In this document: in pieces, positions 52,806 to 63,281 of the stretch
How positions within the stretch are numbered: position 1 is the stretch's first letter
How the letters are laid out: each line of letters starts with the position of its first letter
From: Triplophysa rosa
Taxonomy: Eukaryota > Chordata > Actinopteri > Cypriniformes > Nemacheilidae
DNA length: 64,000 nucleotides
Assembly (NCBI RefSeq): GCF_024868665.1
Contig: NC_079904.1
Coordinates: forward strand, 21,621,784 to 21,685,783
Reading direction: 5' to 3'
Translations under genes and position numbers: made by a program
Notes under the pieces: generated by a model
The model's input: only the letters and a program-made list of their open reading frames with translations
The model's database searches: none
What the model was told of the DNA's origin: nothing

Positions 52806-53073
52806 TATGTTAAACCGATCTAATACTTGTTATAGAGTTGTTATAGAGTAGCATAACAATGAGAATAGTTGTCAAATTGTTTTGTCTGTAAAACTAGGCC
52901 ATGTTATCCATTTACTCAAATGTATCTGGGCAGAGCACTCTTCCAAATTCAGTTATGCCTAATTCTGTAAGATCACAAAATATCCACCAGAGCTGAAGAG
53001 GTTAAATCTGCAGTATACGCACACTTCTGTACTGACTTCCATATTGATTTCTTAACCCCTATTGTCTTTATAG

Positions 53074-53283
53074 CAGTGGTTCTTAAACTGGGGGCCCCAA
53101 GATGGATGCAGGAGACCCACAGATTTTGTGGCATTTTATGAAATATAGAAAAATAAGTTTTTAAAATGTTTTTGGTTTAATTAAAATTCTACGTTTAAGA
53201 TTATAAGTCTTTATTTAGGGTGCCGCAAAGCGACACACTCTACATAAAGGGGGCCTTACAACGAAAATGTTTGAGAACCACTG
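53074..53283. repeat. hAT MITE (CAGTGGTTCTTAAACTGGG), copy 1
   Basis: Ends CAGTGGTTCTTAAACTGGGG and TTTGAGAACCACTG are inverted. The inside shares CACAGATTTTGTGGCATTTT and GGCCTTACAACGAAAA with copy 2 at 62995. Flanks CTTTATAG and CTATAGAC do not form a clean 8-bp duplication. Confidence 0.85.
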
Positions 53284-53399
53284 CTATAGACTTAAGAAGG
53301 CCATCTAGATGATTGCACTCCATAGGCCAAATCTTTTACACTCTAGGGCTAGGCCACATCATAAAGAGAAATATTTTTGCTAGAGTAATGACGTAACTC

Positions 53400-53960
53400 A
53401 ACTCCGGTCTCTCCAGCCCTCCTGAAGCGTGGCATTTAAGGTTGTCTCCTTCAAATTACACAATTTACCCATGCCTCATTGCTGCATTAAACACCAAAGA
53501 ATATAATTCCCAAGCTGGTGTGCTTTTCAAGTTAGGACTCCATTAACTTGGCAAGTGGCAAAATTAGGTTTTATCCCAGTTCTGCTCGGTTGAACTACAG
53601 ACCATTTGAAGCCCTGAGTGAATGAGTGTTCCTGCACTCACACAGAGGCTCTATTAATTACCCCAGCTGTGTTGAAGCTCGGCTGCGCCAGGGGGTTCAG
53701 GAGCTAATGCTTCCCGTTTGACCGTGGATGCTCTGTCTAATGCTTCCCCCGAGAGGAGTTTCACTAATTAATCCACCGTCTTCAGTAAGACGAGTCCCCC
53801 CCTCTCCGAACAGATCTTTAGGGAGTGAGAGCAGGAAGGAGGGAAAGCGATTTCAATTATGCTCATACAATACTCAAAATCTGGAGGTGTGGCTGTGGAG
53901 TGGATTGTGATCAGAAAATCAGAGAGACCTCTCGACTGCTGTAGTGCTAAAGCAGCGAGA
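53400..53960. other. Repeat-free block, candidate conserved non-coding DNA
   Basis: About 0.55 kb, balanced composition, no window repeat, with CTATTAATTACCCCAG (53651) and CACTAATTAATCCACCG (53761). ORF 53728-53910 is without motif. Candidate enhancer. Confidence 0.38.
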
Positions 53961-54288
53961 GGAAAGGAGATTCACTGGTATGCAGAAATAATCTTTTTAA
54001 TGCTGTTTTTAGGGTGTATGAGGATGTATAGATCATTTTTTTATTTTTCAGTTTAATGACAACAAAAGTTAAATCAAATGATGCACCACATATTTTTGAA
54101 AAACTGATCTTTGAAAATATTTGTAAACGCAATATTAAAAATGAGCTGTGAATGAACGTATAATACCAAAATTTCAATTGAATAATAATACTCATATGCA
54201 GATGCAAAATTAATTAAGAGACTGTTTTGAAGTTGTTGGTTTTTTTCTGAATTTCCAATTTATAGGTATGTGTTTGGTCCGTGTACCT

Positions 54289-55675
54289 TCTGGTCATTTA
54301 ATTTTCGTTTTAGAAAGGTAATTAAAAAAAAAGGACCCTTGTTTTTATTTTCTACTAATAATCCAGAACCAAGCGGTGGAAAAACGAGTCAATTTTGCGG
54401 TTCTTCTGTCATTTACAGAAAAGAAAATCCATTGAAAACGAAAACAGAAAAATGCCTCACTTTCCAATTTACTAAACGCCTGGGAACGCCCACAAAAACG
54501 TCACAGACTTGGTCGCTGTGTCGTATCTGGGGGCGTGGCCTTGCACGGAGTCAGCGTGGGGAAAATCATAGTCTATGGGCAAAACAAACGATCCTTTCCC
54601 CTTGACTGGAAATGCATAGCGTAAAACCACTTTTCCCGTTCAACAGAGCAAGATACATAGAAAAACCGAGCCGTATTGGGAGACTCTATGATTTAAAGGT
54701 CTTAACATTAACATTAAATGAATACATTGCACAGTTTCGACTGGAGCACGCGACGTTCCCCCAAAACAAGTCCGTTATAACGCAAGGAAACTTTATAAAG
54801 GAAGCATTATAAACTTATATAAAGCGTATAACGTGGCTCAAGGCAGCGATAAGCTACGAACAAAAAATGTTCTGTTATTATGTTGATGTGGTATGTATCA
54901 GTGGTAAAAAAAAAAACAGCGTAGTAATTTGGTTATACATGTTGTTGTTTCGGTACATTAAGCCACGAAGCTGTTTCCTTAATAGACTAGTCTATGGAGA
55001 TGACAAAAGTGTATAAGGGTAATTTTAATCAAATAACTGTTCAGTGTTGCAATTAAGAGCCATAAGCATTAATATTTTACTTGGCCACTTATACGACTTT
55101 CTTATGATTCATGATTAAAAACTACAAAACTAGCCCTATGAAAGAGCATAAGATAATAATCAGTCACACAAACTATCCCAAACTCAGGGTACAATTGAGC
55201 AAATCACTGAATGAATAAGGGTTTTTCACGAACGGGACAACACCGGTCTGTTTTTATCGCTGTATATAAAACTTCAGATCTGTTTTTTTTAGTAACTTAT
55301 TAGAGATTCAGAACACCACATAGCAACTTTTCAACACTGCACCAAGCAAAAACCAACCCATTACAGGGGCTAAGATCAAGCACAACAAGGTCTACACGCG
55401 TTAAATCCAACATAGATTTGTGGGCGTTCCCAGTTATGCCGACCAAGTCTGTGACGTTTTTGTGGGCGTTCCCAGTTATGGCATTTAGTAAATTGGAAAG
55501 TGAGGCATTTTCTGTTTTCGTTTTCAATGGATTTTCTTTTCTGTAAATGAGAGAAGAACCACAAAATTGACTCGTTTTTCCACCGCTTGGTTCTGGATTA
55601 TTAGTAGAAAATAAAAACAAGGGTCCTTTTTTGTTTTTTAAATTACCTTTCTAAAACAAAAATTAAATCAGGTCA
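54289..55675. mobile_element. 1.37-kb foldback DNA element with ~220-bp terminal inverted repeats
   Basis: The element body is 54297-55667. The left arm (about 54297-54518) contains TTTAGAAAGGTAATT, GGACCCTTGTTTTTATTTTC and AATCCAGAACCAAGCGGTGG. The right arm (about 55440-55667) is its reverse complement with few mismatches and small indels. Flanking octamers TCTGGTCA (54289-54296) and TCAGGTCA (55668-55675) differ at one base, suggesting an 8-bp duplication. A word CTGGGAACGCCCACAAA occurs three times (about 54479, 55422 and 55465, in both orientations), so the right arm holds an extra duplication. Internal ORFs (54612-54812 and others) resemble no transposase. Confidence 0.82.
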
Positions 55676-56239
55676 AAGTAACAGAAAAGATGTTCTGTAT
55701 TTTTTCAGACCTCAAGTACTGTAAAGAAAACAAGCTCATATTCACTTTTAAGCAACACAACAGTAATATTTCTACATGTTTTTATGCGATAACCTTTATT
55801 TTAATTGCAGTTTTTATGTGTCTTGTCATTTTCACATTGCTGTTGGATGACTTTGTCACTCCTGAGGTTTGATTTTGTTGAAATTCAACAGACACTGAAC
55901 TGAAATGACCACAATACATCTATAAATGGTGATTAAATGAAAATTTGGAATTGTCTCTTAATTGTTCCCACAGCTGTAGGCTATATACTGTATATACTAT
56001 AGGATAACATCATAGGATATTACCAAAAACATTAAATGATTCCAAAAAATGTCTGAAATGACACCTAAAAAGTACATCTTCAATAGTTAAAAATATTTCA
56101 AACTCCCAGAATGAGTGAAAGTTAAACAAAAGTCTAGTACAAAATGAAGATGAGACAGATTTGACTACAGTACATAACCTGTTTTAGTAAATTCCATCAT
56201 GTTTCGTCATGGTAAATTATCAGAAATGACGGCCAGGAT
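55676..56239. other. AT-rich intergenic DNA, nothing recognised
   Basis: AT-rich unique-looking sequence. ORF 55690-55872 has a hydrophobic stretch but no known domain. Confidence 0.5.
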
Positions 56240-56850
56240 ATGGTGATTGCATTCCTATGAAGTGAGCAAATACCATTTGGACCTCCAGCGTGTTTTGGCA
56301 GGAGAACCGCTTGATGGTGTCAGTCGCTTAATAGGAGAATCCAAGCATCTGGCCAAATCCTGAGGTATAACAGAGAGGACAATACCTACTTAATTTAGAG
56401 AAGCACCATACAGATTAAAGGCTAAATAATGTCAATGAAATGCATGGCAGTCAAAAGATTACTTAACTCAATCCTTTTAACAGTTAATGCAGAAAGCAAT
56501 TGCTTTGGTCTCATTTAACCCATGTCACACAGCAAACGTTGCATAATTTGCTTGTTTTCACCAACTCTGGGTTTCAGTGTATCCCAAATATAGTCCAGCT
56601 CCACTGATTTGCATTAACAAGAAGCCAAATGTGGCTTTCTAGGAACAAACACGTCAGCGCATCGTGAAGGAATTTACTTGAAAGTTGCAATTTGGAACAA
56701 TAAATGGAGATAATAATCTCATAGTAATAACAGGAGCTTCTGTGAGCAGCTGGGAGTCATCAATGGAGTACACTTTGGTTTTACAGCAATAAAGCTGGGG
56801 CTATTGCTAATAACAATTCAGCTGGAATTATGTTTCAAGTTGTCATGTAC
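56240..56850. other. Repeat-free block, candidate conserved non-coding DNA
   Basis: About 0.6 kb with no window repeat and no long ORF, carrying long smooth AT-rich but complex runs such as GCTAATAACAATTCAGCTGG (56805), ACTGATTTGCATTAACAAG (56603), CAATAAATGGAGATAATAAT (56698) and GTTGCATAATTTGCTTG (56539). This is the most enhancer-like texture in the window in my reading. Conservation is unproven. Confidence 0.42.
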
Positions 56851-58122
56851 TGTATGTCAAATTTTCCTGCGATTTCTTTTTTATCAAGAAATTGTGTCTT
56901 TTAGGTTATTTGAAGTAGCGTGCCAACACACAGGCACACATGTATTCTCAAGGCTAAAAAGTGAACACAAATAGAAGGAATAGAAAAGTCTAAGTGTCTA
57001 TCATTACTGAGGTCTTGGACCTTTTGGGTTTTTGGAGTTACTAAAGTATTTTTCCCATTCAATATTTTCATAGAGATTTAAAAAGATCGCTCAGTAAAGA
57101 GTTCCACGCTGTGAAACAAATTTTCCAGCTTCAGAATCTTAAAATATTATGGCATTCAATTTGATGCCAAAATGAAGGCATTTAACTTAAAACAAAAGAT
57201 AAAACAATGAGACAAAAGGCAAAGATATATTACTGTACATGTATTTATTGTCTCATATTGTATGAATGCATGGGGTACTCATGCTATAAATCTTTCGAAA
57301 GACATACTCATAATGTGTCATATTATAAGACAATACACAATAAAAACAATATATTTATATAAAATAGAATATAAAACAACGTGCAATATAAAAAACAACA
57401 GTAAAAACAACATATTTTATATTTGCATTTATGTTTTAATTGCGGCTACTTTCATTGCTGGAAAGTCTCTCAGAATTATAGGTAACGTGCTTGTTTCACA
57501 AAAACTTCAACAAAAGAAAAAAATTGTGCATCTCAATCAGGTTCCTCAGGTAGTGAACCATTATGTTGTGTGCACGAGTTTGGGCACTGGTAAGGACCCT
57601 GGCTCACACGGGCCTAGACATGAAAATATGCTATGTTCACCACCACTGGTACTTTTTAACAACAAGACAGAGACACTTTCATTCTTACAATCTTTTTTTT
57701 TTTAAGTGAAAGACACTTATTATTCCTCGACTCGCTAATCTCTGACTTTACTACTGAACCCAGGGGGCTGATTGAAATGTACTTATACTTAACACCCTTG
57801 GAGCTCATGGTAGGTCTGTCTTTATTGAGTTATAAATGATTATTAAGCTGTGATTGTTTCATTCTCAAAGTGCTGACCTTTCAGACATACTAATAAAAAG
57901 GATTAAAATGGCTGGAAGATTGAAAAAAGTACTTAGAATTGTTGGGTGCTTGTATTTATACACCAGATTAGTATCATTATTTGTATCACTTTATTTCGCT
58001 CTTCTGGTTCATTTAGATGCCAATTCAAGTCATTTAACAAACAGTAGATGCAACCAACATGATGTTAATATTATCTGTTTGTTATTTGACCATTTAAAAT
58101 CACTAGTATCTCACAGACTCAG

Positions 58123-58127
<5 letters not shown>
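56851..58127. other. AT-rich intergenic DNA, nothing recognised
   Basis: About 1.3 kb. ORF 57262-57705 (147 codons) is Ile/Lys/Asn-rich, as expected of AT-rich chance frames. No repeat terminus recognised. Confidence 0.5.

Positions 58128-58154
<27 letters not shown>
58128..58154. repeat. (CA)n microsatellite
   Basis: About 13 uninterrupted CA units. It lies within ORF 57854-58429, giving that frame a Thr-His repeat and arguing that the frame is not a gene. Confidence 0.97.
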
Positions 58155-58158
<4 letters not shown>

Positions 58159-58314
58159 AACCCCATGTTTTATTGCTGATGCAAGTGGCCTGGTGGTATC
58201 GCAGCATCAAAACTTAATTCACAACAGGCCTTTGAAAGGTCAGGGCCCAGTTATAAAAGCCATGCCCCTTAAACAAACTTTAGCTATAAACACTGTGACG
58301 CCAGTTAATTGTTG

Positions 58315-58380
58315 GTTGCTCTCTCTCTCCATCTCTTTCTCTCTATTTCTCTCTCTCTGCCTCTCTCTCTCCTGCTCTTA
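58315..58380. repeat. CT-rich low-complexity tract
   Basis: CTCTCTCTCTCCATCTCTTT and similar interrupted CT runs. Confidence 0.9.
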
Positions 58381-58620
58381 TTATGATGCTCTGATCGCCG
58401 TGGTGCTGCCCGTACTGAGAGCGCAATAAAAGAACGCGAGGTCTTGCGTATGGGAACCATTAGTTTGTTTATTAAAAGCCGTTCTCTCTTCTCCAAGGCA
58501 CTAAACCACAGACTTCTCTGCATGGGCCTGAAGACCCAGATGCTGGAGGAGATGAGAGGACTCTGGTTAGATCACAACTTATTATACTAACAAAAAAGTA
58601 GCTGAAAGTAACATAACATG

Positions 58621-58898
58621 CACTGTAAAAAATTGCTGTTAAAAAACAGCCAAATTCTGACAGTAACATACTGTTTTTTGTTAAAACAGTAATATACTGT
58701 AGAAAACAATGCATCCTGGGCTTGCTGTTAAAAAACAGCCAAATTCTGACAGTAACATACCGTTTTTTGTTAAAACAGTAATATACTGTAGAAAACAATG
58801 CATCCTGGGCATTATTTTGCAGTTTAAGAAACCACTGTTAATTTAAAGCCATCTGTCAACAGTAATCTACTGTTGTACTGTATGCAATGCATTGTGGG
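58621..58898. repeat. CACTGTAAAA MITE with 89-bp tandem duplication
   Basis: It starts CACTGTAAAAAATTGCTGTT. Two 89-bp units, 58633-58721 and 58722-58810, differ at a single base (CATACTG versus CATACCG). Each unit holds AAAACAGTAATATACTGTAG, ATGCATCCTGGGC and TTAAAAAACAGCC. A third diverged module follows (CAGTAATCTACTGTTGTACT, ATGCATTGTGGGC). The CACTGTAAAAAA end is shared with other families here, but the core is different. Confidence 0.88.
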
Positions 58899-60078
58899 CT
58901 GTGTTAACCCCTTCAGACCCTGCTTCAATAAGAATGGACATTATGTCTTTTTTGGTTTAGACCAATAAAACTGCATGTTTCTATCATTTTAATAATACCT
59001 CACAGATTGTTTACCAAGTGAATGGTAACCATTGTCTTGCCCCTGTTATATTTTATTTGATTATGTTATGTTTTTCAAAAAAATCTAAAGATATTTTAGA
59101 GTTGTACAACACAGGATTTAATTTATTTAATGTCCATCCCAGTGGACATGCGGTCTTAAAAATTATAAAATGGTAGACTTTTTTGCACTCCAGCTCATTA
59201 CACACAATTGGCATTTCACAAACATTGATCCCTTGATTACCAAGCACGAGCATAAATATGATGAAATCAGCCATCAAGTATACGCAGAAACCCAACAGGC
59301 ACAATCAGACATATAGGGCCTATATATAGGCTACACATGTGGTACACAGACTGAAATACTGCAAAAACATATGTTTTTTCTATTTACTTATTGTATTACT
59401 CAGTCCTACAATAAATATGTATTTTGTTAGCAATTTTTTTTACTTTGACTTCTATCACACTGTTTAGGTTTAAATTATTATTCACATGGTTAAAACATGC
59501 AATTTTATGTTGCTTCAGTTGGGGTTTCCAGTGTTGTGGACTTGAAAAAAAAACATACAAAATCGTGAGTTACCACAAATCCTATTTTTTACATATGTTT
59601 CTAAATTAAAGAACAGTTAATGTCAACTGAATATTTTTGCATATCCTTTTAGCATAGTAAAATATCAGAGGGTAAATAACAGTACAATGCTGTATTTTTC
59701 TGGAGCATGAGAATTAGTTTTGTGAAAGTTCGTGATTGTTTCGTCAGTTCAGTAAGTTCACAATTCTTTAGCGTCCCGAATCATTTTCAGTCAGGTACTT
59801 TTGGCCAGGTGGAGTTTTCCCACAAATGTTAGACTTTTCTGCCCGAAGAGGACCCACGCGAGGACGGACCGTCCGTAGCGCTTCATCTGCACCAACCTGC
59901 ATTTGCATGTTCAAATTACACGGTAAATAAAGCATTTTTTTAACTTTTATCGAGAGTATGTGGTTCAGAAAGGAAGTATTGTCAAGTAATGTTTGAAATT
60001 GCTGCCTAACAAGCTGTAGTTAGTAAGTAACTTACGCGATTTAAAAAGGGTTCGTTATCTCCGAGATATAACCCAAAT
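58899..60078. other. AT-rich intergenic DNA, nothing recognised
   Basis: About 1.2 kb. A GC-richer patch at 59840-59890 (GAAGAGGACCCACGCGAGGA) stands out, but nothing identifies it. Short ORFs only. Confidence 0.5.
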
Positions 60079-60510
60079 GTGACCCTGGACAACAAAACCA
60101 GTCTTAAGTAGCACGGGAACATTTTTAGTAATCGCCAAAAATACATTGTAGGGGTAAAAATTACAGATTTTTCTTTTTACCAAAAATCATTAGGATATTA
60201 AGTAAAGATCATGTTCCGTGAAGATATTTTATAAATTTCCTACCGTAAATGTATAAAAACTTTCTTTTTGTGAGTGGATGGCCTGCTACAGTTCCTCAGA
60301 TGAACAACTTCAAAGGCGATTTTCTCAATATTTTGATTTTTTAGCACCCTCAGATTCCAGCTTTGTAAACAGTTGTTGTTCCGCCAGATAGTGTCCTATC
60401 CTAACAAACCATATATCAATAGAAAGCTTATTTCTTCAGCTTTCAGATGATGTAAAAATCTCAATTTCGAAAAATTGACCCTTAAGACTGGTTTTGTCAT
60501 CCAGGGTCAC
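60079..60510. repeat. GTGACCCTGGA-family MITE, complete copy 3
   Basis: GTGACCCTGGACAACAAAAC on the left and GGTTTTGTCATCCAGGGTCAC on the right are inverted ends. The inside shares CATTAGGATATTAAGTAAAG with copies 1 and 2. AAAT lies directly outside both ends and may be a target duplication. 432 bp, non-coding. Confidence 0.87.
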
Positions 60511-60837
60511 AAATGTTCATATTTACTTGCATTTTACAGACCCCAAGTTTTGTTTTGTCATCTCTGAACTTTAAAACTGTGGTTATTGCAAACTGGCTAA
60601 CGTTAATAATCTTAAACAGTCTATTGCTAATGCTAATAACAGTAGCTGCAAATCACCACTAAACGTAATGTTTGAAATTGCGATGATTTTCCGTTTAAAT
60701 GTGGCTTATGTTTGAAAGGAAAGCAAACTGATAGTTTGAGTGTTTAGCAAATACAGATTGATTTAGCATCACTTGCGTAATGATTAGACATGGTGGTGGA
60801 AAAAAAATGAGAGGGAAGAGAAACATATTTTTAATGC

Positions 60838-60925
60838 TTTTGCGTTATCTTGCAAAACTTTTGCGTTCACGCGAGAAACATTGCGTTCTCTCGCAAAGAT
60901 ATTTGCGTTATCTTGCAAAACATTC
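60838..60925. repeat. Tandem TTGCGTT...CGCAA units
   Basis: Four units of about 20-22 bp start at 60840, 60860, 60881 and 60903, each reading TTGCGTT then ATCTTGCAAAA or TCTCGCAAAG. Most units are weakly self-complementary (TTGCG/CGCAA). A small minisatellite or part of an unidentified repeat. Confidence 0.7.
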
Positions 60926-61637
60926 AAACGTCCTGTTGTCCCGCTCCGTACATTAACAATGGAGCGGTTTATAGTAGATTCCCAATAACTTGTGAGCTAA
61001 ACGTTGTTATAACAAATAACACACAATTCCTTAGATTAGGATCTACATCCCAGTCTTCCTCAAAACAAGAATATAAATTGATATTATCTGAGCAGGCGAC
61101 ATGGACAAGTCCAAAGGAACCGTCTGCAAAGTGACTGTAAATCCGAAAAGCGTTACTACAAAAATAGTAATTAATAACTTAAATGTTACACACTGAAGTC
61201 TCACCAAATTCAGTTTACACATTAATGCTCTCCTGCTGAATTTAAACTGGTTTTAGTTATACTACAGTATGTAACACTGAAGTTAATGACTATTATTAGT
61301 AGCCTAATGATATTCGTGTTTTGCACTTTGCAGACGAAAAAAAAGAAAAATTGATGTCTTATGCTGCTATAGCGCACTCCGTGCCACTAGCAAGCGGATG
61401 AATGCGAAAGGCAGTCTGAGCGAGGGGTGTTTCTCCTCGCTCAGACTCCTCGCTGTTATTTAACTTGTTTTATTGCCATTGTTTTTATTTGTAAGTTTCA
61501 ATTATTTGTTTTGCTACTGAAAAACTTGACTTGGTTGCTAGGTACTCGAGTCATTTATGTTAAGCAGACATGTGTAGCCCAAAGGACAATATTGTGCAAT
61601 AAAAATGAAGTTAAAAAACAGCTATGTACTGTCCTTA
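60926..61637. other. Intergenic DNA, nothing recognised
   Basis: Unique-looking. A short self-complementary pair, GTCTGAGCGAGGGG and CCTCGCTCAGAC (61412-61446), forms a 12-bp stem. ORFs 60850-61134 and 61427-61660 are without motif. Confidence 0.5.
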
Positions 61638-61889
61638 ATTCTTACAGCAATATACCGTAAAATAATTCCACAGCATGAATAACGTAAAATTACGGTAAAT
61701 TACTGGCATCTCTGCTGCCAGCATTTTACCGTTAAATACAGGAAAAACAGCTGTTAAATTATTTTACGGTATATTGCTGTAAAAACGAAATACAGTGCAT
61801 TGCATGAATAGCGTAAAATTACGGTAAATTACTGGCGTCTCTGCTTCCAGCATTTTACCGTTATTTTACATAACAATTTTTTACAGTGT
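61638..61889. repeat. ACGGTAAATTACTGGC MITE with perfect 26-bp inverted repeat
   Basis: Arms 61642-61667 and 61757-61782 (TTACAGCAATATACCG...) are exact reverse complements over 26 bp. A block starting GCATGAAT with AATTACGGTAAATTACTGGC and CAGCATTTTACCGTTA occurs twice in direct order (61673 and 61802, spacing 129). The right end is AATTTTTTACAGTG, the shared CACTG-type end. Non-coding. Confidence 0.85.
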
Positions 61890-62225
61890 GGTTTTGGACA
61901 TGAGAGACATTGTAAGATTTTTGAAAAACCTTGGTGCATTTCCGTCTGCTACCATCACATTTTACAACTCATTTTTTTTTGTAATTGTATCGTATAGTGT
62001 ATTTTGTCACACAAGCCTCTCGCTTCATTAATCTGATAATTGTGTAATATTTTCAGACAACCTTTATCGGCATTCCTACCCATATGGAAATTACATAAGG
62101 CTATAACATAAATGTCCATATATCAGGGGTGATGTTGCAATATGTGTTACATAAGGCAGTATATTATTATAACATATATTCAACCTCTAGGTCTATGAAG
62201 ATGTACGTTTATAATACACCATTGC
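61890..62225. other. AT-rich intergenic DNA, nothing recognised
   Basis: Unique-looking AT-rich sequence without ORFs or repeat ends. Confidence 0.5.
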
Positions 62226-62450
62226 TGTCATTCCGAAACCTTGGATGTGCACTTTTTACAGGAAGTGAAAACCAAACTGTACTTTTTAAATGATTAAATA
62301 CTGTGTTGTCAAAGTTGAGAAGCACTTTTTAATACTTTTTATTGGTTAGATATTTGCTAAACCCGGATCAAACACAAAGGGTTACTAATGATAATAATTT
62401 ATGGCTATAAATAAAACAAAAATGGAGATTTGTGTAACGTGAAATTTGTA
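62226..62450. repeat. Unclassified repeat, copy 2 (shared with 45650-45875)
   Basis: CACTTTTTAATACTTTTTAT, TTAGATATTTGCTAAACCC, CAAACACAAAGGGTTACTAA and TAATAATTTATGGCTA parallel copy 1 in the same order and orientation. Boundaries are uncertain. Confidence 0.7.
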
Positions 62451-62559
62451 TAAAAAAAAATTATTTAAAATATGTATATGATTAATTTTTGTATTATATG
62501 TTGCACTAGGTATTGTATGTTATGATCATTTATATATGGTATTACATAGTATAGTCTAT

Positions 62560-62668
62560 GTTCCATGTTCACCCAAACATGAAAATTCTGTCATCATTTC
62601 AAACGTTTACGACTTTCTTTCTTCTGCAGAACACAAAAGAAGATATTTTGAAGAAATTTGGTCACCAT
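62560..62668. repeat. Palindromic TTAA MITE, left-arm fragment
   Basis: GTTCACCCAAACATGAAAAT, TCTGTCATCATTTCAAACG and ACACAAAAGAAGATATTTTG, then AAGAAATTTGGT, match the left arm of 26309-26578 up to the hairpin centre; the right arm is absent. Confidence 0.78.
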
Positions 62669-62739
62669 ATGTTAACCATGTGTTAACAATATATGAATAG
62701 TTTATTTGCAAAAACAGAGTTTTTTATCATGTTTTTCAT

Positions 62740-62932
62740 TATGTTATGTTCTTATTGTCTGTTTTTCTGGTATATTTGCGGTCTGTTCTGTAATTTTACG
62801 TTTTTGACCGTATTACAAAAATACATTAAAAATAGTAAAACTCTGGGGGGTCTCTTGAAATTTCATGTGGAAATCTGTAAAAATAACAGAAAAATTCTGT
62901 GAAATTACTCTTTTTTTTTTTACAGTTCAGTT
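62740..62932 (-). repeat. CACTGTAAAA-family MITE fragment
   Basis: TTTGCGGTCTGTTCTGTAAT, TTTTTGACCGTATTACAAAA and GAAATTACTCTTTTTTTTTT followed by TACAG match the module found at 36955-37050 (TTTGCGGTCTTTATCTGTAG, TTTTTGACTGTAAAA). Left portion missing. Confidence 0.65.
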
Positions 62933-62986
62933 ATTCTTACATGCTCACAGCAAGAGTTTCCCACCGGTTCTTAAAACACTGAGATG

Positions 62987-63281
62987 CTATAAAGCAGTGG
63001 TTCTCAAACTGGGGGCCCCAAGTTGGATCCAGGGGGCCACAGATTTTGTGGCATTTTATGAAATATAGAAATTTATCATAGATTTTATGCAATCAAACAT
63101 CAGAAAAATGACACCACCAACCAAAAGAATTGAGGTTCCAGCATTGTATAACTGAATGTTTTTGGTTTAATTAAAATTCTAAGTTTAAGATTATATGTCT
63201 TTATATGGGGGGCCGCAAAGCGATGCACTTGACACAAAGAGGGCCTTACAACGAAAAAGTTTGAGAACCACTGCTATAAAG
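62987..63281. repeat. hAT MITE copy 2 with perfect 8-bp target duplication
   Basis: The element 62995-63273 begins CAGTGGTTCTCAAACTGGGG and ends AGTTTGAGAACCACTG (14-bp inverted ends). CTATAAAG flanks both sides exactly (62987-62994 and 63274-63281). Same family as 53074-53283, longer by an internal CATCAGAAAAATGACACCAC segment. Confidence 0.95.

Noticed and set aside
53066..53291. 8-bp target duplication around the hAT MITE copy at 53074
   Set aside because: Flanks CTTTATAG and CTATAGAC agree at too few positions.
57262..57705. Plus-strand ORF of 147 codons
   Set aside because: Ile/Lys/Asn-rich as expected for AT-rich DNA; no domain.
57854..58429. Plus-strand ORF of 191 codons
   Set aside because: It runs through a CA microsatellite and a CT tract, giving Thr-His and Ser/Leu runs; no domain. 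Treated as a chance frame.
61638..61889. Direct repeats as a possible CRISPR array
   Set aside because: Only two direct units with inverted arms, in vertebrate-type DNA; a MITE explains them.
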